Origin: Chamaecyparis obtusa
Lineage: Eukaryota; Streptophyta; Pinopsida; Cupressales; Cupressaceae
Direction of reading: 5' to 3'
Assembly: GCA_027943335.1 (NCBI GenBank)
Contig: BSBK01001161.1
Span: 508,501-572,500, forward strand
DNA length: 64,000 bases
This document shows, piece after piece, positions 21,960 through 34,188 of this stretch. Made by a program: the position numbers and the translations under genes. The notes beneath the pieces were generated by a model. The model was given only the letters and a program-made list of their open reading frames with translations. It had not been told where the DNA came from and searched no databases. Numbering within the stretch: the stretch's first letter is position 1; every line of letters begins with the position of its first letter.

Positions 21960-22748
21960 CTAAGCAGAATCATGGAAGGGAATTACTCCCAACTTCTCCC
22001 TGAGATACTCAAAAGTATCCTTTGGCAAGGGCTTTGTTAACATGTCTGCCAACTGATCTTTAGTACTCACATAGTCCATCTTGACCTCTTTCTCTACCAC
22101 TTTCTCTTTTAGGAAGTGATACTTGATCTCAATGTGCTTTGTCTTTACATGCATCATAGGGTTCTTCAACATATTGATAGTGCTAGTGTTATCACAGTGA
22201 ATAACAATAGGATAATCAATCTGAATTCCAAAATCTTTTATCATCTATTTGATCCAAACAATTGTAGAACAATTCAAGGCTGCTACAACATACTCCAGTT
22301 CTCCTATTGACTGAGAAATACAATTCTATTTCTTACTTGTCCAAGTGACAAGTCTATCACCAAGAAACACTACTCCACCTGATGTACTCTTTCTATCATC
22401 AATGCATGCTGCCCAATCTACATTAGTGTACACATAAAGCTCAACATTTTATAAATTAGGATACCATAAACTATAGTCTATAGTGCCTTGCAAATATCTG
22501 AATATACTTTTTACTACCATGAGGTGACTTTGTTTAGGGTCAGCTACAAATCTTCCAACTATGCCAACTGCATTTGAAATATCAGGTCTTGTTTGAGTAA
22601 GATAAATGAGTTTACCAATCATAGACTTGTACAATGTTATATCTATTGTAGGAGAATCATCTTCTTTTTTAAGCTTGCATCCTATGATCATAGGTGTCCC
22701 TACTAGCTTGCAATCATCCATCTTGAATTTCTTCAATATTTCTTTCAC
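21960..22748 (-). pseudogene. Element B RNase H and end of pol
   Basis: The frame carries KFKMDDCKLVGTPM, GKLIYLTQTRPDISNAVGIV and IFRYLQGTIDYSLWYPN. The catalytic segment normally read as TDADWAG has become TNVDWAA (first aspartate to asparagine). It continues with VIHCDNTSTINMLKNP and ends TKPLPKDTFEYLREKLGVIP. Several TAG and TAA codons interrupt it, for example just after YPNL at 22449. RNase H would be inactive. Confidence 0.87.
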
Positions 22749-23570
22749 ATACTTAGACTGATTAATGAAAATACATTTCTCTGTCTGCTACACATTTAGT
22801 CCCAAAAAGTATTTGATAGGACCAATCATACTCATCTCAAATTCATTTTGCATCTCCTTAGCAAATTCAACACTAAGTTTTTCATTGCCTCCAAAGATAA
22901 TGTCATCATCAAATATAGCTACAAGTAGTAAACCTTTAGATGTCTCTCTTATGAATAAATTAAAGTCCGCTGCTCCTTTCTTGAATCCAATCTTTCTTAG
23001 ATATCTATCTATTCTCTCATACTATGGTCTAGGGGCTTGCTTAAGTCTATAGAGGGCCTTCTTAAATCTACATACCATATCAGGTATGTCTGATAAAGTG
23101 AATCCTTCCGGCTGCTCAATGTATACTTCTTCTTTCAAATCTTCATCTAGGAATACTGACTTGACATCCATCTGATAAAATTTGAAGTTTCTGACTGTAG
23201 CATAAGCTAGAAACAACTTAATAGCTTCTAATCTACTTACAGGTGCAAATGTGTTTGAATAATCAATGCCTTCTCTTTGCGCATATCCCTTACATACTAA
23301 CCTTTCTTTATTTCTTACTACTATACCATCTTCAGTCATCTTGTTTCTAAATATCCACTTTGTTCCAATCAAATTCTTATCACTAGGTCTTGGGACCAGT
23401 TCCCAAGTTTCATTCTTAATAATCTGATCAAGTTCTTCTTTCATAGAATCATGTCAATCTGAATCATTACATGCATCTTCAACACTTAAAGGTTCAATTT
23501 GAGATAGTAAACATATCGCTTCACTGCTAGCTGAGTTCTTTGCTTATGATCTTGTTAAGACTTTTCCGCT
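22749..23570 (-). pseudogene. Element B reverse transcriptase
   Basis: The conserved copia RT blocks are present: WELVPRPSDKNLIGTKWIFRNK, FYQMDVKSVF, EEVYIEQPEGF. The active-site box, normally FVDD, reads FDDD, a V to D change beside the two catalytic aspartates. TAG at 23022 interrupts the thumb-side part. The integrase-RT linker to its right has TAG and TAA codons. Confidence 0.88.
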
Positions 23571-24317
23571 CTAATCTCCAATGATGTGTTTCTTGGAATG
23601 ATTTCTTGATGTAAACTTTGGAACTTTAGGTGATGCTAACTCATTAGTCTTAGGAGTATCTTCTTCACTCATCTCAGAGTCATTCAATAACACATCAATA
23701 CTGTCAAACATTTCTTCAATAATTGTCTCACTAGTGGAGGGTCTGGGTTCTTCTTCAATCATGGGTGAGTAATCATGATATCTTTCTTGAACCATAAACT
23801 TTTCATCAATCTTAACATGAGCACTTTCAATGATCTTTTTCAATCTTGAATTCAAACATCTATAAGCTTTACTTTTAGTAGAGTAACCAATGAAAATACC
23901 TTCATCACTTCTTGCATCAAACTTGCCTACTACTTCATCCCTCTTGATGTAGCACTTGATTCCAAAGATTCTAAAGTATTTTACTATGGGAACATTACCA
24001 AACCATAGCTCATATGGTGTTTTGTTAGCACCCGGCCTCAATTGAATTCTATTAATGGTGTAGATTGTTGTATTGATCGCATCTCTCCAATAGGTTTGTG
24101 CAACTTTTCCTTCAATCATGATGCTGCACGCTATATTAAGAATGATCCTATTCCTTCTCTCTGCAATTCCATTCTACTAAGGGGTTCTAGGTGCACTCAA
24201 TTGTCTCTTTATTCCATGTTCTTCGCAGTACTCATAGAATCTGTCAGAGGTGAATTCTCCTGTATCTGATATCAAACATTTTATCTTTAGTCTAGATTCA
24301 TTCTCAACATTAGCTTT
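23571..24317 (-). pseudogene. Element B integrase, C-terminal part
   Basis: Continuing from the F insertion, the core shows ISDTGEFTS (catalytic aspartate kept, one glycine lost). Two consecutive TAG codons follow immediately before NGIAERRNR, which contains the catalytic glutamate. After that come YWRDAINTTIYTINRIQ, NKTPYELWFG, FRIFGIKCYIKRD and DEGIFIGYS. F separates it from its N-terminal half. Confidence 0.87.
24313..24317 (+). repeat. Target-site duplication of element F, left copy
   Basis: GCTTT precedes the left LTR; the right copy is ACTTT at 32375-32379, one transition apart. The integrase reading continues across the two sites, which supports the insertion point. Confidence 0.6.
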
Positions 24318-25994
24318 TGAATAGAGGTAAAATGGATTCAGCTCTATTCAAATGAAAGGGGGGAAATATGAGATCTATTCTCAAACTCAAATTCCCAAAG
24401 AAGAAATCTAATTCGATCAACCAAGAGGTTAATACACAATCGAATTGATTTATGAAGAATATGGAAGAGAGAGAGAGAGAGAGAGTAAATCCAATATTTC
24501 CATATGAAGGAAATTATGCTTGGAATATGGAATAATTGAAATACAAATACTAACCTCAAATTAGGCAAGAACTAGAAAATGTCAAATTCTGATGTCTATG
24601 TATACTTTCAGGCAATTCTACAACCTATTCTAGATTGGAGATGCTAAGACAGAGAAAACCCATAAATCTTTCTCCAAGATGAGCTCAGGTCAGCTTTGAC
24701 ACTCGTAAAAGGTCAAATACTACATTCTTTATTCGATGTCTAATTTTGATTCTGTTGACAAATCTTAGAAGTTTGCCAAAAAGGGTATCCAAATTCACTC
24801 TCAGATCTGAAATTTCACACCTCTACCTACAATAAAATAGGGGGTTTCTTTGTATGGGGGGTTTGCCTTGGTCAAACCCTAGTTTACGAATTATCCTTGA
24901 AATTGAATTGAAATATATTGTGCATAAACAAAGTAATTGAAACAAATCACCTCGCTTATTTTGAAGTCCTTGTAGAGGATTTGAATCCTCAAATCCACAA
25001 GTAGGATGAATGTAGGATGTCTCCAATCAATGGCATTTGATCTTCAACACCAATCTTGACTTGATCTTTGCATATGAGAAGGCTTGAATGAATGTAGAAG
25101 GATGGATCATCAAAGGGGGCTCCAAAGAGATTGAATCCTGCAATAGCTAACAATGGATCTCCTTGATGGATGGATGCTTGAACACTTGAATGCTTGAAGA
25201 CTTTCTTGAATGCTTGAGAGCTTGCAATGAAAACTTGATGTGAATCCTGGATGTCAATTGCTTGATTGTGGATGAGAAAATGAGAGAGGAAGGCCTCCTT
25301 TTATAGTGAACTAGGGCACAATCCTCTAGAGGGGATACCTAAGAGAATTAAATCCTAATTAGGTCCTAACCTTTAGAAAATATACCTATATTAAATGAAA
25401 TTAGAGGATTTACCATCCCAAAACCCGAAATGGCCAACCCGGAGGTCGGAAAATAAATATCCCGAAAGCCCGATGCCCGAAAATCAAAGAAATTGGAAAT
25501 TTGAATAAGGGGGGAAAATTGAGGTTGGAACTAACCTAGTCAAGTTTGACCTCAATCCTAACCTATTTAGGTTCATGCTCAATCCTGACATAGTCAGGAT
25601 CAACTTCAAATTTGACCCTGGGCACAGATTCACTCAGAACCAGGTCAAGAGGTCCTGGGGATGCCCAAAAACCTAGAAATGATATCAGAATAAGATAGAA
25701 TGCTAGGGATAGACATAAAATCCTATGATTACTATGATGAAGGCTAGGAGGACTGATTTTTAAATCCTACCTAGAAAAGAGAGCCATCGAAGAGGTAAAT
25801 TAAGGAGAATCCTTGGGATCCTAACCCTAATTTCACCTAGAGTGAAGAAATCAAGTGTAGGGAAGAAGTGGAAAGGGGGGAGAAATCCAAATACATGCAA
25901 AGACCTGATTGAGGTGCTTAAAATGACCCCAAACCACTTACTTGGATGGATAAATTCTCTTAACATGGAAGTGCTTCCATTTTAAGATGATACA
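24318..25994 (-). repeat. 3' LTR of element F (left)
   Basis: It runs from TGAATAGAGG to AAGATGATACA on the plus strand, paired with 30664-32374. It contains a short (GA)n tract at 24465-24485, a minus-strand TATAAAAG at 25298-25305, and a palindromic GGAAGTGCTTCC near its outer end. Confidence 0.9.
24465..24485. repeat. (GA)n microsatellite, short allele
   Basis: About ten GA units in the left F LTR; the homologous tract in the right LTR is more than twice as long. Confidence 0.9.
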
Positions 25995-26012
25995 TTTAGC
26001 CCCCACTTTGGC
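25995..26012 (-). other. Polypurine tract of element F
   Basis: On the minus strand AAAGTGGGGGCTAAA directly precedes the TGTATCATC start of the 3' LTR. Confidence 0.75.
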
Positions 26013-27179
26013 AAGAGTATGGACTCGATGCAAACTCTTGGTAAAGGAGATTAGAATGAAAAGATAATCTTATCATAGTCCAAGGGACAAAGAGAAACCT
26101 TAAGCCCCCAGGGACTCAAGTCTTCATCAACTCCTTGATCACAATAAGAGAAATATCTCTAGAGAAAGAAAGAAGGTGTGATTACCTCGCCCAATGAGAA
26201 CTTATGTCCCATTGTGAACCACACAGAAAAAATGTTGCAACTGGAAAGATGGAATTGAACCACCTAGTGAATGTGGCTACTCACTACTCAATCCATCAAG
26301 GATTCATCCTTATGAATATTCTATTCCATAAGAATAAAACCAAAAATAAAAACAAAAAGAGATCTAGTCTTAAGGACACTTCCAACCTTAAGGGATCAAA
26401 ATATATGTGTATTTGAAACAGGAGGGATCAGGAGATCTGAAAATATAAATCCATGCTTTAAGGATTAATTACTAATCCAAAAAGGGAAAAAGTATCTTGA
26501 AAAATATGTGTGTATTGGAAAGTTCATGTGTGCAATAGGTGAGCAGAGAATATGCCCCAACATTAAAGTCATTGTTGACACTTTAACAGGAGCAATGGCT
26601 TTAACAAAAACATAAACAAGTCCACTGATTACGTTTCCATGTTGAGATGCCCCCAGAAAAAGACAAATCAAGGGAAATTTCATAGAAACATATAGAGAAC
26701 ACATAAGGGATCTACCTACCGTGGGGTTAGTATGATCATAAGATAATATATATATGATATTATTGTGAATGAATTAACATCATTCCCCAAAGAAATTAGA
26801 ACTACAATCACAAAGGAGGAAAGATCACATAAGATATATGAAGGAAAATTTTTCAGACCATGACATGAAGACCAAAAAGAATTAGCGCTACCATATCTCG
26901 AATCCAAGCAGATTACATAAGGAAACATTTACGAACAATAGCATAGTTATGACATAATATTGAACAATGCATAGAAGAATAGAAATACACATAGAAGAAT
27001 CTGAACAATAGTTTTGATTCTTTTATCACTTTGTACCAACTGAGTAACAAGGATCATATAAAATAATCTAACAACATTTAGCAAACACAATATGGGAGAA
27101 GCACAATATAGCAGGAAAACACACAACAAAGCTACTACGAAGGACAAGCTGATCAAGCGTGCCACCTACTTTACCCATC
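26013..27179 (-). other. Element F 3' untranslated interior
   Basis: About 1.2 kb between the polyprotein stop and the polypurine tract. It is AT-rich, with stops in all frames and no RT or integrase motif on either strand. Confidence 0.7.
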
Positions 27180-30100
27180 TCATTGTATATCATTTAGGGA
27201 AGGTGGGTTACTCGCAAGAGGGACTATATCCAACATAGTAGGAATGATAGCCAGTTCCAAACAAGTATCATCTTGAGAATCATGATGTTCGACACTAGGT
27301 GTAAGAGTTAATTGTGATGAAAGCATATTAGGTAAGTCAATGTTAATGTCAATAGTTTCATATTCATCATTAACATCATCAGTATCATCAAGAGTATCTT
27401 CTTCATCCAAATTAATCAAAATAGGATCTAAGATATGAATAGAATCATCATAATCATGCATGTGAACATCATTATTAGTAAGAATCTATTCTACCACATT
27501 ATGCATAGGTTTATCTGAGGAAAGTAAAGATCTTTGAGCTTTAGCATGAGCATGATGCCTTTTATGATGTTCATTAGTAGATCGGTTTCATTTTGATTTA
27601 TTTGAAATAGGTTGAGAACTAGGAGGAATAATCATAGGATCCTTCATAGGTTCTTTAGGAAGATCAATAGGATTATTTACCATAGGAGAAACAATCACAG
27701 GATCTTTGATAGGTTCGGTAGAAGGAACTTGATTAATAGAGCTAGAAGTCATAGTTAAAGGAGGTATAGAAGGTGTAGGTAAAAGACCATGATTAAGATC
27801 CCTATCAGGTGAACTTAATTCAATAATTTTACAATGTTTATAAGCTTGATATGATCGAAAAAGATTATCAGGTCGAGGAGGACATGAATTAGGTAATGAA
27901 GGCCAAAAGAAATCTAGAGTAGCACAATCTCTAGGCCTAGAAGGTTGATATAGACTATGATTAATCATCTTCACTTCTTCATCATGAATGAAATTAAGAC
28001 ACTTATGGATAGGTGAAGCAACAACATGCATGGCAGTTAACCAAGGAAAACCTAGCTTAACTTCAAATTGATCAAAAGTAGGAACAACAAAAAAGGTAGT
28101 GTTCACAATTTTTCCACAAAGTTCAACTGGTAAAGTAATAGAACCAAAGGATGGATAAAGAAAACCATCACAAGTTTGAATCCACACATTTGATGTATCA
28201 TAAAAGTGACATTTTAATATTTTCATAAAAATATTTTCTTCAGTGATACCATTGACTAAGGATGTAGGATCAACAAGACAACCACAAGTAGGTTTCTGAG
28301 CAATCCTAGCTGCAATGTAAAGGGGACCATCAGGAGCTTTACTAGTCTCAAAATCATCAAAGGTAATCAAAATTTCCTGAGGTATTTTATTCTTAAATTT
28401 TTGTCAAGGTTTAGGTTGAGTTTTTATTTTCGATTTAGGTTTTGGTTGAGATTGAGATCAAACTTGAGGTTGAGATTGAAATTGAGGTTGAGGTGGAGAT
28501 ACAGATTGATCAACATGCTCCACTTGATTAACAACATGATTGAGATCATCCATCTTTGAATCATATACAATTTCCATAGCAGATGGTTGAGCAATAGTAT
28601 TAGTATCATGCGTAGGAAAAGGGTTCATATAGATTTGAAGGTTCTAATTAGGAGGAGAGATAGATTTATTCCCACTACTATCCAGATTATCAACAAATAA
28701 AGCCTTAGAATCAATTAGATCTTGAACCTTATGTTTTAAAGAATAACATTTCTTAGTATCATGACCATTCTGATGATGATATTGACAAAAATCATTTTGA
28801 TCAAAAGATTTAGATGCAATCATAGTAGATAAAAGAGGTCAACTAGGAGGTAAAGTAATCATATTAGCAGCTAACAACCTATTCATAATAGCATGTAAAG
28901 ATTTAGAAAGAGGAGTAAATGTATGATTTAATTGAAAAGCAGTGGATGCAAAAGTAGCATTGTGAGATGCAACAACAACTTGATCAGCAACTGCAATCAC
29001 TTGTTTGTTTATCTTGACAAAGTTAAATTTTTGAAACTTGTTTGAATTAGGAGCAACATCACTCTTATCAACTGGAACAAGAACCATTGAAGTGTTTCTC
29101 TCAAATTGACTCACTTGTAATTGATAATGATGAAGCGCTACACAAAGTTGTTGAAAAGAGGTAAATTCAGTAAGCAAAATCTTATCTCTAATATCCTTTT
29201 GCAAATTTGAAATAAACATATGTTGAATATCCATATCAGGAACAGGATAGGAAATCTGAGCATACAAATGTTTAAATCTACCAATAAATTCAGTCAATTT
29301 TTCCTTAGCACTTTGTTTACAATGCATCAAATCAGTCAAAGACACTTGTGGGCCAATGTTGTTTTGAAATTGTTGAATAAATTCATTAGCAAGTTGTGGA
29401 AAGGAATCAATAGAATAAGGAGGCAAGGAACAATACCATTCAAAGGCCTTTTCACGGAAGGTTCTAGCAAATAGTTTGGCTAAAATCCTATGGTCATGAG
29501 CATAATCACTACAAAGGATTTGGAATGTTTTAACATGATGAACAAGATCTCCTTTTCCATTATAATTATCAAGATGAGACATCTTACCTTGCTGAGGAAT
29601 AGGAGTATGAATGATGTCTTGAGACAAGGGACTTCCCATGTCACATGTAGGAATACTAAACTTGTTTTGAGTTAAGGAAGAAAGTAGTTGTTGTAAGGAT
29701 GACACAGTCTGAGCCAAATTGATGATTGTTGAATCATTAGAGGAAATAGGAGGAGTAGCAACATTAGACACACTAGGTAAAGTGTAAGAAGCTATAGGAA
29801 TAGAAGACACAACTGGAGGAACACTAGGAACTACAGTTGGAAGCAGGTTGGAATAAGTGAAAGGAACATTATGATATGAAGGTTTTGATGTAGGAAGGGA
29901 CACAAGAGGAACACTCATAGGAACAAAGGGAACCGTCACAGTCACCAAAGAAGGAGTATAGATAGGAATACTAGGTAAAGGATTAGAAGGAGGTTCAACA
30001 CTATTGATAGGAGGAATCAACCCTAAATCTTGAGCTTCTTGAACTAAAGGTTTAACATTTGAATGCACAAGGTGATTAATACCATGCAAGAGGTTAACAC

Positions 30101-30431
30101 CTTGATCACTATCATGGAGAACTTTCTTAAGAGCCTCTATAGCTTGAATGGAATCTTGATTATGGTTCTCTTGAACAAGCCAATTACCCATTTTATCAAG
30201 TTTAGTGGAAATTTTTTGGACTTTCTCAAGAGGAAATCTTAAAGCATCATCCTCATCATGAGATGAGGGAGAAGATTTTTTCTCCATAGTAGGATTGGAA
30301 TCACAAAGAATCAAGTTATCATCCAGGATCCTAAGGAAAGGAGAGGAAGATTCAGGATCAAAGGCCCTCATGAGTCTACGACTTCTTTGAATTAGAATGT
30401 TATAAGTAGGACTAGTGGTAGTAAAGCTCAT
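27180..30431 (-). pseudogene. Element F gag-protease polyprotein
   Basis: A single frame of about 1083 codons starting MSFTTTSPTYNILIQ. Residues 90-140 are helical, 160-260 are a proline/serine-rich linker, and 290-420 are a gypsy-type gag capsid (FREKAFEWYCSLPPYSIDSFPQLA, then LYAQISYPVPD). Near residue 545 a CCHC-like knuckle reads CQYHHQNGHDTKKC. Residues about 690-830 form a retropepsin-like fold with CLVDPTS at the active-site position, DPTS replacing the usual D(S/T)G, and later VKLGFPWL. A His/Arg cluster and an acidic tail end it. Six stops interrupt the frame (28839, 28644, 28458, 28404, 27588, 27486), each TGA or TAG. Gag assembles the particle and the protease cleaves it. No pol follows. 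Confidence 0.82.
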
Positions 30432-30644
30432 AAACCAATGTAATGCAAATGAACTAAACTAAGAACACATAAAGCATGAATATGAAATCTAATTAGCATG
30501 CAAGATCTAACACAAAGGAAAAATCTAATACTAACAAGATAAAAGGAAAGCACAATACGAAATCCAATTCCACAAAAGAATAGTGAAGGTGAACACACAC
30601 AATAAGACAAAGGGAAATCCAACACCAAAAAGAAAGAGAGCAAG

Positions 30645-30660
30645 CTAGTTGGGTTCACCA
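30645..30660 (-). other. Primer-binding site of element F
   Basis: On the minus strand the LTR end is followed by TTT and TGGTGAACCCAACTAG. The TGG start and position fit a primer site. I cannot assign the tRNA with confidence. Confidence 0.6.
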
Positions 30661-30807
30661 AAATGGATAGAGGTAAAATGGATTCAACTCTATTAAAATG
30701 AAAGTGGGGAAATATGAGATCTATTCTCAAACCCAAATTCCCAAAGAAGAGATCAAATTTGATCAACCAAGAGGTTAATACACAATCAAATCAATTTATG
30801 AAGAATA

Positions 30808-30811
<4 letters not shown>

Positions 30812-30859
<48 letters not shown>
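30812..30859. repeat. (GA)n microsatellite, expanded allele
   Basis: About 24 uninterrupted GA units in the right F LTR, against about ten in the left copy of the same age. Confidence 0.95.
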
Positions 30860-30861
<2 letters not shown>

Positions 30862-31703
30862 AATCCAATATTTCCCTATGAAGTAAATTATTCTTGAAAT
30901 ATGGAATAATTGAAATACAAATACTAACCTCAAATTAGGGCAGAACTGGAAAATGTCAAATTTTGATGTCTATGTATACTTTCAGGCAATTTTGCATCTT
31001 GTTCTAGACTCGAAATGCCGAGACAGAGAAAACCCAAAAATATTTCTCCAAGATGAGCTCAGGTCGAGTTTGACCCTCATAAAAGGTCAAATACTACATT
31101 CTTTATTTGAAGTCCGATTCTAATTATGTTCACAGATCTTGGAAGTTTGCTAAAAATAGTATCCAAATTCACTCTTAGATCTAAAATTTTGCACCTGTAC
31201 CTGCAAAAAAATGGGGGTTTTGTTGTATGGGGGGTTTGCCTTGGTCAAAACCTAGTTTAGGAATTAACCTTGAAATTGAATTGAAATATATTGTGCATAA
31301 ACAAAGTAATTGAAACAAATCACCTCACTTATGTTGAAGTCCTTGTAGAGGATTTGAATCCTCAAATTCACAAGTAGGAATGCTTCAATGGATGTATGAT
31401 GAATGTAGGATGTCTCCAATCAATGGCATTTGATCTTCAACACCAATCTTGACTTGATCTTTGCATATGAGAACCCTTGAATGAATGTAGAAGGATGGAT
31501 CATCAAAGGGGGCTCCAAAGAGATTGAATCCTTCAATAGCTAACAATGGATCTCCTTGATGGATGGATGCTTGAACACTTGAATTCTTGAAGAATTTCTT
31601 GAATGCTTGAGAGCTTGCAATGAAAACTTGATGTGAATCATGGATGTGAATAATGGATGTCAATTGCTTGATTGTGGATGAGAAAATGAGAGAGGAAGGC
31701 CTC

Positions 31704-31711
31704 CTTTTATA
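31704..31711 (-). promoter_or_regulatory. TATA box of element F
   Basis: TATAAAAG on the minus strand followed by GAGGCCTTCCTC, conserved in both F LTRs. This is a strong match to a plant TATA box at a plausible U3/R boundary. Confidence 0.5.
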
Positions 31712-32374
31712 GTGAACTAGGGTACAATCCTCTAGAGGGGCCACCTAAGAGAATTAAATCCCAATTAGGTCCTAACCTTTAGAAAATATACCTAGATTAA
31801 TTGCAATTAGAGGATTTACCATCCTGAAACCCGAAATGGCCAACCTGGAGGCGGGAAAATAAATATTCGGAAAGCTTGATGCCCGGAAATCAAAGAAATT
31901 TGAAATTTGAATAAGGGGAGAAAAATCAAGGTTGGACTTGACCTAGTCAAGTTTGAGCTTGATCCTGACCTAGTCAGGATCAACCTCAAATTTGACCTTG
32001 GGCCCAGATTCAGTCAGAACCAGGTCAGGAGGTCTCGAGGATGCCCAGAAACCTAGAAATGATATCAGAATAGGATAGAATGCTAGGGATAGACATAAAA
32101 TCCTATGATTACTTTGATGAAGGCCAGGAGGACCTATTTCTAAATCCTACCTAGAAAATAGAGCCATGGAAGAGAGAAATTAAGGAAAATCCTCAGAATC
32201 CTAGCCCTAATTTCACCTAGAATGAAGAAATCAAGTGTAGGGAAGAAGTGGAAAGTGGGGAGAAAGCCAAATACATGAAAAGACCTGATGAAGGTGCTTA
32301 ACATGACCCTAAACCACTTACACAGAGGGCTAAATGCTCTTAACATGGAAGTGCTTCCATTTTAAGATGGTACA

Positions 32375-32604
32375 ACTTTGAATATTTTGAACTTCTCAAA
32401 TGCTTCTGACTTATCTTTCAAGAACACAACCCACATTATCCTAGTATAATCATCAATAAACATAATGAAATAGCTTTCACCATAGTATGATCATGTTTGT
32501 GTTGGACCACATAGGTTTGTATGAATCAAATGCAACTTGTTCTCTGTTGAATTGTGCTTACTCCTGAATGAGTTTCTCACATGCTTTCCCATCACACATT
32601 CCCT
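32375..32604 (-). pseudogene. Element B integrase, N-terminal core
   Basis: On the minus strand [28 protein letters not shown] precedes the F insertion point and matches the integrase core between the first and second catalytic aspartates. The first catalytic position lies in HTNLCGP, where the usual D is N. It joins 24317 across element F. Confidence 0.8.
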
Positions 32605-33168
32605 TCATATAGTATCAACTGGATTTTCTATGCAAGGTATATCTCTTATTGCCTTTACATTTATTATCTTTACTATGTTATCAAAATTGATATGACATAG
32701 TCTTTTATGCCATAACCAACTGTCATCAACTTTAGCAACAAAACAACTTGCTTCTGAATTGAGTTGGAAAACATTACCTCTAGTCTTTGAGCTTGATGCA
32801 ATCATAACACCATCCTTGTTGTTAATGATGCATTTTTCATCTTTGAACTCCAACTAATAACATTTTCCAAGTAACTGTCCAACACTAAGAAGGTTATGTT
32901 TCAAACCATCTACATAGAGAACATCATCAATACTATTATTTCCATCCAAGGTGATGGCTCCTCTACCAACTATGGGTCTAGGAGTGTTATCTCCAAATCT
33001 AACCATGCCACCATTGTATTTGTCTAGATGAACAAATCTATTTTTATCACCCGTCATGTGATGTGAACAACCACTATCTATAATCCAGTATGTCCTTATA
33101 TCATCTTGAGAAATTAATGCTAGCTCTTGTTTCTCTTTCTCATCTTCATGATCTGTCTTATTGTTCAT
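32605..33168 (-). pseudogene. Element B protease and pre-integrase region
   Basis: WIIDSGCSHHMTGDKNRF carries the aspartic-protease DSG. It continues through ITLDGNNSIDDVLYVDGLKHNLLSVGQL. After a stop near 32854 come TRGNVFQLN and LWHKRLCHINFDNIVK, the zinc-binding start of integrase. Confidence 0.87.
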
Positions 33169-33329
33169 TTTCTCTACGATAGAAATAAATGCAATTTCTT
33201 CTTCAATTGAATCATCATCTGAGACTGCATCTCTAGCATAGTAATATTCCTTAGTGAATTTAGGCTTGTAGTCATTTTTTAACTTTCTAGCTTTTAAGGG
33301 ACATTTAGATGCAAAGTGACCAGTCTTAT

Positions 33330-34131
33330 TACATGAAAAGAATTTAAATGGAAATTAACCTTCATATTTTTCTTTTCCTTTCTTTTCTCTTTTCAAAATC
33401 ATAGCAATGAAATCATCTAGTGTTTTCTCTTAATCATCATCATCAAAATTATTAGAAGCATTTGCAGATTTCTTACCATGAACTGTTGCTTTGAAGGTTG
33501 TCTCACTTTTAGGTTCTGTCTTCAATCTGGAAATTTCAAAAGCTGAGATTTTATTGATCAAAGTATCTCTCTTGAAATTTGATGTAAGCTGCATGGTCTC
33601 ATCAAGGATGTTGATCTTTTTTTCATATTCTGGAGTCAGAGTAGTCATCAATTTGTCCATAATGTCTTCCTCTGAGATCTCTCCACCATTGTTCTTGATT
33701 CCAGCAACTGCTTCATTGATCCTTTGATTGTATGCTCTGATATTTTCTTTAGGAAGCATCTCTAATGCATTGTATCTTTTCTTCCATGTCTTTTTGCGTG
33801 CATCATTTTCTTGTTTGTCTCCTTCAAATTTGTCTTCTAGGTACTTCCATATTTTGTGGGCTGTATCTACCTTCTTTATTTCTAAAAATTCACTATCAGA
33901 AAGGGTACTAATAAGGGCTTCTTTGGCTATTGCATTATGATGAAATAATTCATTTTTCTTATCAGTAGCATCATCCTTTGCAAGGTCTTCTAAAGTAGGA
34001 ATCTTGACTGCTTTGATAGTTACATCAAAAACTTCACAACCAATGCACTACAAATGAGTCACCATCTTGTTCTTCGAATCAAGATAATTATCTCCATCAA
34101 ACTTAGGACTTTCTTTTATAAAGAATGCCAT
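33330..34131 (-). pseudogene. Element B gag
   Basis: It starts at the ATG at 34131 (MAFFIKESPKFDGDNY), about 55 bases after the LTR. An early TAG near 34048 and a later TAA at 33430 break it. The capsid region contains DEFEGDKQENDARKKTWKKRY-like helices and NFKRDTLINKISAFEI. The zinc knuckle near 33325 reads FFSCNKTGHFASKC, so the first cysteine is lost. Confidence 0.82.
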
Positions 34132-34173
34132 CTGATCAACCTCAAGTTGTTAAAATTTCTCTTTGAGGCACTT

Positions 34174-34187
34174 GGCTTTAATACCAA
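34174..34187 (-). other. Primer-binding site of element B (decayed tRNA-Met type)
   Basis: On the minus strand ATTGGTATTAAAGCC follows the LTR. Against TGGTATCAGAGC it has C to T and G to A changes. Confidence 0.8.
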
Positions 34188-34188
34188 T

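Larger units (their letters stand above)
24318..32374 (-). mobile_element. Element F, gag-protease-only LTR retrotransposon
   Basis: An 8.06 kb insertion in B's integrase with 1.7 kb LTRs, a polypurine tract, a primer site that is not of the tRNA-Met type, and one long gag-protease reading frame. No RT, RNase H or integrase motif is found in its 4.67 kb interior, so it depended on enzymes from another element. The LTRs differ by about 7-8% over the first 160 bases by eye. Confidence 0.85.
30664..32374 (-). repeat. 5' LTR of element F (right)
   Basis: It runs from TGGATAGAGG to AAGATGGTACA. Differences from the left copy include the expanded GA tract and a short duplication of a GGATGTGAATAA-type phrase near 31640. 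Confidence 0.9.

Noticed and set aside
28424..28609. 61-codon Leu/Asn-rich minus-strand frame
   Set aside because: Alternative frame of the low-complexity linker in F's polyprotein; the polyprotein frame is continuous on both sides apart from point stops.
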